Shown here one piece after another: positions 1 to 4,869 of a DNA stretch of 6,244 bases (position 1 is the stretch's first letter; every line of letters starts with the position of its first letter). Source of the stretch: JBEKVE01 sp049514335 (lineage in GTDB: Bacteria > Actinomycetota > Acidimicrobiia > Acidimicrobiales > UBA8190); contig JBEKVE010000185.1 of NCBI GenBank assembly GCA_049514335.1, positions 1 to 6,244 on the forward strand, given 5' to 3'. The position numbers and the translations under genes were made by a program. The notes under the pieces were generated by a model. That model had not been told where the DNA came from. It ran no database searches and saw only the letters and a list, made by a program, of their open reading frames with translations.

Positions 1-258
1 CCCCGACATGTACCCGAAGTTGGCGGGCGTGGCGAGGAGGACGCCGTGTGCCCACAGGACATCGTCGGGCCCCGCCTCGAACGCCCCGGTGACACGGACG
101 ACGAGCTCCTCGCCGGCCGCCGCCGTCATGGCGCCCACCGCCGCATCGCGTAGCTCCGTGGTGGCGCCGGTGCGCGAGTGCCCCACGACGAGCAGGTGCC
201 GGCGCGCATCGGCGTCGGAGGTCGAGCCGGGGTCGGCATGGCCGGTGTCGGGGCGCAT
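1..258 (-). CDS. Flavodoxin-family / NAD(P)H-dependent FMN oxidoreductase, N-terminal part (runs off left edge)
   Basis: The minus strand is open from an ATG at 258 to the window edge: 86 codons with no stop, so only the N-terminal half or so is present. After a polar N-terminus of about 20 residues comes a hydrophobic strand LLVV (22-25) and then HSRTGATTE (27-35). This is the form expected of a flavodoxin FMN-phosphate loop (strand, then S/T-x-T-G-x-T). Near the edge TPANFGYMSG (77-86) matches the TPxNFGYMSG segment typical of the NAD(P)H-dependent FMN reductase / flavodoxin branch. I infer a soluble cytoplasmic FMN protein in redox chemistry; its electron partner is unknown. The ATG is the only plausible start. 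No Shine-Dalgarno is visible, but TACGAT lies 8 bases upstream, suggesting a leaderless mRNA. The gene is divergent from the MFS exporter, with 75 bp between them. Confidence 0.75.
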   Translation of the reverse strand, partial: MRPDTGHADPGSTSDADARRHLLVVGHSRTGATTELRDAAVGAMTAAAGEELVVRVTGAFEAGPDDVLWAHGVLLATPANFGYMSG

Positions 259-266
259 CGCCCCCG

Positions 267-272
267 ATCGTA
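267..272 (-). promoter_or_regulatory. Candidate -10 hexamer (TACGAT) for the flavodoxin-family gene
   Basis: On the minus strand TACGAT fits the actinobacterial TANNNT -10 pattern and ends 8 bases before the ATG at 258. With no Shine-Dalgarno in the gap, transcription starting at or next to the ATG (leaderless) is the simplest reading. The same hexamer stands before the radical SAM gene at 3733-3738. No convincing -35 is visible. Confidence 0.4.
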
Positions 273-313
273 GGGAACGGAGCGGTCCCGGGGCTCGGTC
301 GCGACCCCGCGGC

Positions 314-320
314 GGAGGTG
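314..320 (+). promoter_or_regulatory. Ribosome binding site of the MFS transporter gene
   Basis: GGAGGTG is a near-perfect Shine-Dalgarno sequence lying 13 bases before the ATG at 334. The spacing is a little long but usable. This is the only gene in the window with a strong Shine-Dalgarno in front of its chosen start, and it supports ATG 334 as the start. Confidence 0.55.
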
Positions 321-333
321 GCATCATCGGACG

Positions 334-1917
334 ATGCCCGACGAGCCCGCCGGCGCGGAGGCGCCCGAGCTGTCTCCCCGGGTCGGCACGCGCACCATCT
401 CTCCGGCCATGGTCCTCGCCGTCGTGTGCGTGGGGCAGTTCATGGTGGTGCTCGATCTGTCGATCGTGAACGTGGCACTGCCCTCGATGCAGCACGACCT
501 GGGCTTCAGCACGGCAGGCCTGCAATGGGTGGTGAACGCCTACGCGCTGGCCTTCGGCGGATTCCTCCTACTCGGCGGACGAGCCGCCGACCTCTTCGGG
601 CGACGGCGCATCTTCATGCTCGGCCTGTGCCTCTTCGCCGGCGCCAGCCTGGTGTGCGGTCTGGCCCAGAACCAGGCGATGCTGGTGGGAGCGCGAGCCC
701 TGCAGGGTCTCGGGGCGGCCGTGCTGTCGCCCGCCACGCTCACCATCCTCACGGTGACCTTCCGGGCTCCGGCGGAGCGGGCCCGGGCCCTCGGGATCTG
801 GAGCGCCATGGCGGCCGTCGGCGGCGCGTCGGGGGCACTGCTCGGCGGCATCCTCACCGACCTGCTGTCGTGGCGCTGGATCTTCTACATCAACCTGCCC
901 GTGGCCGCAGCCGCGCTCGTGGCCGCCCGCGTCGTCCTGGTCGAGACGCGCGCCGACGGGGAGCGGCGCGCCCTCGACGTGCCCGGTGCCGTGACGGTCA
1001 CCGCCGCCCTGGTGGCGCTGGTCTACGCCGTCGCCGGCACCGACACCCACGCCTGGTCGTCTTCCGCCACCGTGATCCCGCTCCTGCTGGCGGCGGTGTT
1101 CCTCGGTGCCTTCGTGGTGGTGGAGACCCGCCTGGCGCCCGTTCCCCTCGTGCCGTTCCGGCTGCTTCGGTCACGGGCACTCGCCGTGTCCAACATCGCC
1201 ATGCTCTTCGTGGGCGGCGCCATGTTCTCGATGTGGTTCTTCGTCTCGCTGTACCTCCAGGACGTGCTGCACTTCTCGCCCCTCGTGACCGGGCTCGGGT
1301 TCGTCCCCCAGACGGCCTGTATCGCTCTCGGGGCGCAGGTGAGCGCGCGCCTGGTGTCTCGCATCGGCGTCCGGCTGCCGTTGGTGGTGGGGGCGTTCAT
1401 GAGCGCCGGTGGCCTGTTCTGGTTGTCGCTGGCCGGGCCGCACGGGTCGTACTGGGGCTCGGTGTTCGGAGGCGCCGATCTGGCCACGCTGGGCATGGGA
1501 CTGGCCATCACCCCGCTCGCCTTCGCCGCCACCGCCGGCGTGGCCCGCAGCGAGGCGGGGCTGGCGTCGGGTGTGCTCAACACGAGCCGGCAGGTGGGCG
1601 CGTCCACCGCCCTGGCCGCGCTGGCCACCCTGGCTGCCAACCGCACCCACGCCCTCCTGGCCGCAGACGGGCCGGGCGTGGTGGACGCGTCGCGTCGGGC
1701 CACCGCCCTGTCGGGCGGGTTCTCACGGGGTCTCGCCGCTGCCGCCGCAGTGGCGCTCGTGGGGGCAGTGGCCGCCGTCTTCGTGCCCAAGCCGGCGCCT
1801 CCGCCGGCGACCCCCGTCGCTGCTCCCGTCGCCGACACCGCGCCGGTGGCCGGCGAGAAGGGGGACGGGCACGGGGCGGCGACGGGCACCGTGGTGGCGT
1901 CCACCCCTCCGGGCTGA
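334..1917 (+). CDS. MFS drug exporter, DHA2 / EmrB-QacA type (14 transmembrane segments)
   Basis: This 527-residue integral membrane protein is, by family, a proton-driven multidrug exporter; the substrate cannot be read from sequence. Seen in the sequence: a short cytoplasmic N-terminus, then about 14 hydrophobic segments from residue 22 to 484. DLSIVNVALP (41-50) in the first helix is the DHA2 motif D1. GRAADLFGRRR (82-92) in loop 2-3 is MFS motif A. GASGALLGGIL (164-174) is the motif C/antiporter region. WRWIFYINLP (180-189) and SGVLNTSRQVGAS (412-424) are also typical of EmrB/QacA proteins. Length and helix count fit DHA2 rather than 12-helix DHA1. The last 43 residues or so are a Pro/Ala-rich tail predicted to be cytoplasmic. 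The start has a GGAGGTG site upstream. The gene ends one base from the stop of the convergent neighbour. No TetR- or MarR-type regulator lies next to it in this window. Confidence 0.93.
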   Translation: MPDEPAGAEAPELSPRVGTRTISPAMVLAVVCVGQFMVVLDLSIVNVALPSMQHDLGFSTAGLQWVVNAYALAFGGFLLLGGRAADLFGRRRIFMLGLCLFAGASLVCGLAQNQAMLVGARALQGLGAAVLSPATLTILTVTFRAPAERARALGIWSAMAAVGGASGALLGGILTDLLSWRWIFYINLPVAAAALVAARVVLVETRADGERRALDVPGAVTVTAALVALVYAVAGTDTHAWSSSATVIPLLLAAVFLGAFVVVETRLAPVPLVPFRLLRSRALAVSNIAMLFVGGAMFSMWFFVSLYLQDVLHFSPLVTGLGFVPQTACIALGAQVSARLVSRIGVRLPLVVGAFMSAGGLFWLSLAGPHGSYWGSVFGGADLATLGMGLAITPLAFAATAGVARSEAGLASGVLNTSRQVGASTALAALATLAANRTHALLAADGPGVVDASRRATALSGGFSRGLAAAAAVALVGAVAAVFVPKPAPPPATPVAAPVADTAPVAGEKGDGHGAATGTVVASTPPG

Positions 1918-1918
1918 G

Positions 1919-3661
1919 CTAGACGAGGCCCTGCCAGTTCCCCGTGGAGGGCTGCGACGCCGAGGCCGGTCCGGAGCCGAACACCGAGAAGACGTTGGCC
2001 ATCATCCGCCACAACACGGGGGTGACCCCGGCGAAGGCCGGGTGGACGGTGTTGGCGTAGATGCGGGGGGCGTGGGAGAGCCGCGACACGAACGACGCCG
2101 TCCCGGTGGCGAGCACCCCACCACCGCCGGGCGCGGTGTAGTACGTCATGTCCGAGTAGCGCCCCGGGCCGCGGTTGGGCACGGGGGAGTGGGCCAGGAT
2201 CGTGACGTTCTGTGGCGACCCGGTCAGGCCGGGCTCGTAGTGGTCGTACTCACCTTCGACGACGAGGTGGAGGTGCTCACCGTCGCTGACGCCGGTCCCC
2301 ACGAACACCCAGGCGCCGGCATCGGCGACGACCATGTCGGCGAGGGCGGCGACGTCGGCGTACTGCGAGCCGATGACCTGTTGCTCGGGCCGGGGGACCG
2401 GTGGATCGGGCCAGTTGGCCGTGACCTCGGCGGGGTCCGAGCCCCACAGCGGGTCTTCCCGGGCCAGGTCGGTCTTGTAGCAGACCTGGTGGCGGTCGGG
2501 CCCGAGCGGCGAGTCCTCGAAGCGCACGTGCCGGTAGATGGCGTTGGCGCCGAGGAAGGCGAAGTTCGTGCCCCGCCCGAGGGCTGTGGCCGCGCCGTCG
2601 CGCATGGCGCTCGACCAGTACTCGTCGTGTCCCAGGCTGAACAGGCAGCGGTGGCGCAGCAGGCGGGTCGGGTCCTGGTGCAGATCGAGGTCGGTGAAAT
2701 ACGTGGCGTCGAGCCCGAGGCTCTCGACCATGTAGATGAGAGGGAATTCGTTGCCGAGGAAGTCCGGCGCCCCCCATCCCCGGGAGTCATAGGGACGGTC
2801 GAACGACACCACCCGCGAGCGGTCCGCGCCCCCGCCCTCGCCCGTGGCGCCGTCGCCCGGGCCCACGTACAGGCTGCGTCCGCCCCAGGCGTTGTACGCC
2901 TGCCACGTGGTGACCGACTGCTGCACGGCAAAGGCGGCGGTGCTGGTGTCGTCGCGGATGCACAACGGGATGTACCCCGCCGTGAGCCCGTTGTCGCTCC
3001 CTGTCAGCTTGAACAGGTACGCGCCGGGGGGCCAGGCGTCGTCGATCCCCACCCGCAGCGTCGGCTGCCACTGGCACTCGACCATGAAGGTGACGGGGTC
3101 GGTGGTGGGACGGGGCTGGCTCGCCGACCCCGACAGGACCGGTGAGCTCCACACGTGGCGACCACCGAGTCCTCCGTAGTAGCCCATGCGGTACAGCTCG
3201 ACGGTGTACGGCACGGCTGGAGGGTCGACGTACAGGGTCACCACGTCGCCGGAGACGGCGCTCACGTGGTCGGAGTACCCGTAGATCTGCGTGGTGGCGC
3301 TCACCACCCAATCGAGCGTCCCCGGTCGCAGGTTCTCCTCGACCAGCCACGGCGCCGACGGCGCCGACACGCCCCCCTCCAGGGTCACCTGCTCGACCGC
3401 ATCCGTGGCGCGGGTCTTCGCCTTGGCGCCGCGCCGCGCCGTCCGGTGCGCGGCGTCGTGCCGGCGCGCTCGGGCCGGACCGAGCGCGCCGTCGACGCCG
3501 TACGCCGCCCCGCCCAGGGCAGCCAGGCCCAAACCGGTGCCCGAGGCGCGCAGGAACCGCCGGCGGCTCAGCGAGGGCTGCCGGCCGTCGGTGGCCGGCG
3601 GGCGACCCTCGTCGCTGCTCGCCGAGGTCGGGTCGGGCGGGGGTGCGTCGGACGGGGTGAT
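1919..3661 (-). CDS. Tat-exported protein with N,N-dimethylformamidase large-subunit-like domain
   Basis: The product resembles the C-terminal part of the beta (large) subunit of N,N-dimethylformamidase, which hydrolyses DMF to dimethylamine and formate at a mononuclear iron. Counting from ATC 3661 (580 aa): polar Pro-rich N-terminus; SRRRFLR (32-38), a textbook twin-arginine motif; a Gly/Ala-rich hydrophobic stretch (39-54); probable cleavage near ARA (about 64). Then come an Ig-like beta section with VELYRMGYYGG (154-164) and the family core with SVTTWQAYNAWGG (249-261), GHDEYWS (344-350) and FLGANAIYRHVRFE (369-382). The known enzyme binds iron through two Tyr and one Glu; Tyr321 and Tyr348 are candidates, unproven. 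No small subunit is encoded alongside. The start is uncertain. The frame opens after TAG 3671-3673, and the first ATG/GTG/TTG is TTG 3532 (537 aa), which would remove the Tat motif. I favour ATC 3661; CTG 3571 is an alternative. Export is well supported; the substrate is unknown. Confidence 0.82.
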   Translation of the reverse strand: MTPSDAPPPDPTSASSDEGRPPATDGRQPSLSRRRFLRASGTGLGLAALGGAAYGVDGALGPARARRHDAAHRTARRGAKAKTRATDAVEQVTLEGGVSAPSAPWLVEENLRPGTLDWVVSATTQIYGYSDHVSAVSGDVVTLYVDPPAVPYTVELYRMGYYGGLGGRHVWSSPVLSGSASQPRPTTDPVTFMVECQWQPTLRVGIDDAWPPGAYLFKLTGSDNGLTAGYIPLCIRDDTSTAAFAVQQSVTTWQAYNAWGGRSLYVGPGDGATGEGGGADRSRVVSFDRPYDSRGWGAPDFLGNEFPLIYMVESLGLDATYFTDLDLHQDPTRLLRHRCLFSLGHDEYWSSAMRDGAATALGRGTNFAFLGANAIYRHVRFEDSPLGPDRHQVCYKTDLAREDPLWGSDPAEVTANWPDPPVPRPEQQVIGSQYADVAALADMVVADAGAWVFVGTGVSDGEHLHLVVEGEYDHYEPGLTGSPQNVTILAHSPVPNRGPGRYSDMTYYTAPGGGGVLATGTASFVSRLSHAPRIYANTVHPAFAGVTPVLWRMMANVFSVFGSGPASASQPSTGNWQGLV

Positions 3662-3667
3662 GGGCCC

Positions 3668-3673
3668 AGTCTA
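3668..3673 (-). promoter_or_regulatory. Candidate -10 hexamer (TAGACT) for the dimethylformamidase-like gene
   Basis: TAGACT on the minus strand fits TANNNT and ends exactly six bases before the in-frame ATC at 3661, the same geometry as TACGAT before the radical SAM gene and TACAGT before trpB2. Its first three bases are also the in-frame TAG that limits the reading frame upstream. No good -35 is visible at 16-18 bp. This is the main positional argument for a leaderless start at 3661. Confidence 0.35.
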
Positions 3674-3708
3674 CGGCCCCTCCGGTATGCGGCCCTGGTC
3701 AGGAGCCC

Positions 3709-3738
3709 TGTACAGATCGAACATATGTTCGATACGAT
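3709..3738 (+). promoter_or_regulatory. Promoter of the radical SAM gene (-35 TGTACA, -10 TACGAT)
   Basis: TACGAT at 3733-3738 matches TANNNT and is followed by six bases and then GTG 3745, so +1 at the G of the start codon would place the hexamer at -12 to -7. TGTACA at 3709-3714 matches TTGACA at four of six positions with an 18-bp spacer. There is no Shine-Dalgarno before GTG 3745, consistent with a leaderless transcript. The LexA palindrome fills the spacer and touches the -10, so repressor binding would block RNA polymerase directly. Confidence 0.55.
3716..3733. promoter_or_regulatory. LexA operator (SOS box), perfect 18-bp palindrome
   Basis: ATCGAACATATGTTCGAT is identical to its own reverse complement over 18 bp. 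It contains TCGAAC-N4-GTTCGA, the mycobacterial/actinobacterial form of the Gram-positive SOS box (CGAAC-N4-GTTCG). A symmetric AT-containing site is conspicuous in such GC-rich DNA. It lies 11 bp before GTG 3745 and between the -35 and -10 candidates, a standard place for repression. On the other side it is about 55 bp upstream of the predicted transcript start of the dimethylformamidase-like gene, so control of that gene is less certain. Confidence 0.85.
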
Positions 3739-3744
3739 ACGCCG

Positions 3745-4869
3745 GTGCCCGACCCGGTGCCCCGGCCCGTGCAGCTGCGGTGGCGAAGAGCCGACGACGA
3801 CGGGGGACAGCCCATGCTCTTCGCCGAGGAGGACCTCGTCGAGCGCCACGTGGGCATCGGGGAGTACCGGGGCCTCGAATTCCTCCACGTGAACGCCCGC
3901 CGCGTCATCAACGAGGTCCCCGCCGCGTCGCGCATGCCCTTCCGGTACACCATCAACGCCTACCGCGGCTGCAGCCACGCCTGTACCTACTGCTTCGCCC
4001 GGCCCACGCACGAGTACCTGGGTCTCGGGATGGGGGAGGACTTCGAGCGCAAGCTCGTGGTCAAGGTGAACGCGGTGGAGCGGGTGCGGGCCGAGCTGCG
4101 TTCGCCTCGCTGGCGCGGCCAGCACATCGCCATGGGGACCAACACCGACCCCTACCAGCGCGCCGAGGGCCGCTACCACCTCACCAGGGGGATCGTCGAG
4201 GCGCTGGGGGAGGCAGCCAATCCCTTTTCGATCCTCACCAAGTCGACGCTCATCCTGCGCGACCTCGACCTGCTCGTGGCGGCGGCGGCACGGACCGACG
4301 TGCACTGCAACCTGTCCATCGGGACGCTCGACGAGGAGGTGTGGAAGCTGACCGAACCCGGCACCCCGCACCCCCGGCGCCGGGTCGAGGCGGTGCGCCG
4401 CCTGAACGACGCCGGCATCCCCACCGGGGTGCTCGTGGCACCGGTCATCCCCGGGTGGTCCGACGCCCCCGAGCAGCTCGAGGCGGTGGCGGCGGCGTGC
4501 GTCGAGGCCGGGGCGGTGTCGATCACGCCCATCGCGTTGCATCTGCGACGCGGCGTGAAGGAGCACTTTCTGGCCTTCGTGGCCCGCGAGCGGCCGCAGC
4601 TGCACGCCGAGCTGTCCCGGCGCTACGCCCGCTCGGCATATCTGGCGCCCGCTGCCCAGCGCCTCATCGAGGACGGCGTGCACGCCGTGGTCGACCCGGC
4701 GCGCCGTCGGCGCCGCGCCGGTGACGGGATGGGACACCCCGTGGCCGACCCGGTCCCGGACGCCGCATCACCGGAGCAGCAGCTGCTGTTCGCCACGAAA
4801 CCGCCGCAGGCACCGATCTGCGCCGACGCGTGCTGCGCCGACGAGCCCTCCGCCGTCAGGCCTCGATGA
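3745..4869 (+). CDS. Radical SAM protein, Rv2578c family (SplB-like), predicted SOS-regulated
   Basis: This 374-residue cytoplasmic protein is expected to bind a [4Fe-4S] cluster and S-adenosylmethionine. Cluster ligands are Cys76, Cys80 and Cys83 in CSHACTYC (CX3CX2C), within YRGCSHACTYCFARPTHEYL (73-92). GTNTDPYQRAEG (131-142), ILTKSTLILRDLDLL (163-177) and LVAPVIPGWSD (230-240) follow in the order typical of the Rv2578c group. These proteins are often annotated as spore-photoproduct-lyase- or DNA-repair-photolyase-like, but to my knowledge the reaction is not established. GTG 3745 is preferred because LRW (11-13) resembles the N-terminus of Rv2578c as I remember it and because the promoter fits a leaderless start. 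ATG 3814, with GGGGGA six bases upstream, is the alternative. The family usually ends near a QxxLF motif, seen here as QQLLF (345-349). A further 25 residues follow, with Cys359, Cys363 and Cys364. The last 14 bp overlap the convergent trpB2 gene. Confidence 0.88.
   Translation: MPDPVPRPVQLRWRRADDDGGQPMLFAEEDLVERHVGIGEYRGLEFLHVNARRVINEVPAASRMPFRYTINAYRGCSHACTYCFARPTHEYLGLGMGEDFERKLVVKVNAVERVRAELRSPRWRGQHIAMGTNTDPYQRAEGRYHLTRGIVEALGEAANPFSILTKSTLILRDLDLLVAAAARTDVHCNLSIGTLDEEVWKLTEPGTPHPRRRVEAVRRLNDAGIPTGVLVAPVIPGWSDAPEQLEAVAAACVEAGAVSITPIALHLRRGVKEHFLAFVARERPQLHAELSRRYARSAYLAPAAQRLIEDGVHAVVDPARRRRRAGDGMGHPVADPVPDAASPEQQLLFATKPPQAPICADACCADEPSAVRPR

Noticed and set aside
318..1922. Long plus-strand open frame (534 codons) overlapping the MFS gene in another frame
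   Set aside because: Its translation is dominated by Arg, Gly, Pro and Ala with no recognisable domain; it is the GC-driven shadow of the clear MFS gene at 334-1917.
1023..2012. 329-codon minus-strand open frame antisense to the MFS gene
   Set aside because: Low-complexity Ala/Pro/Arg/Thr translation, no motif, fully antisense to a certain gene.
1409..3145. 578-codon plus-strand open frame spanning the MFS end and the antisense of the dimethylformamidase-like gene
   Set aside because: It crosses two well-supported genes in wrong frames and shows no domain; long antisense frames are expected at this GC content.
3349..3368. Tandem GGCGCCGAC repeat
   Set aside because: Two short copies inside coding sequence, explained by a repeated small-residue/Val-Ser-Ala-Pro stretch in GC-rich codons; no sign of a functional repeat.
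3568..4737. 389-codon minus-strand open frame antisense to the radical SAM gene
   Set aside because: No recognisable family; it runs through the LexA promoter region and the radical SAM gene, whose motifs are unmistakable on the other strand.
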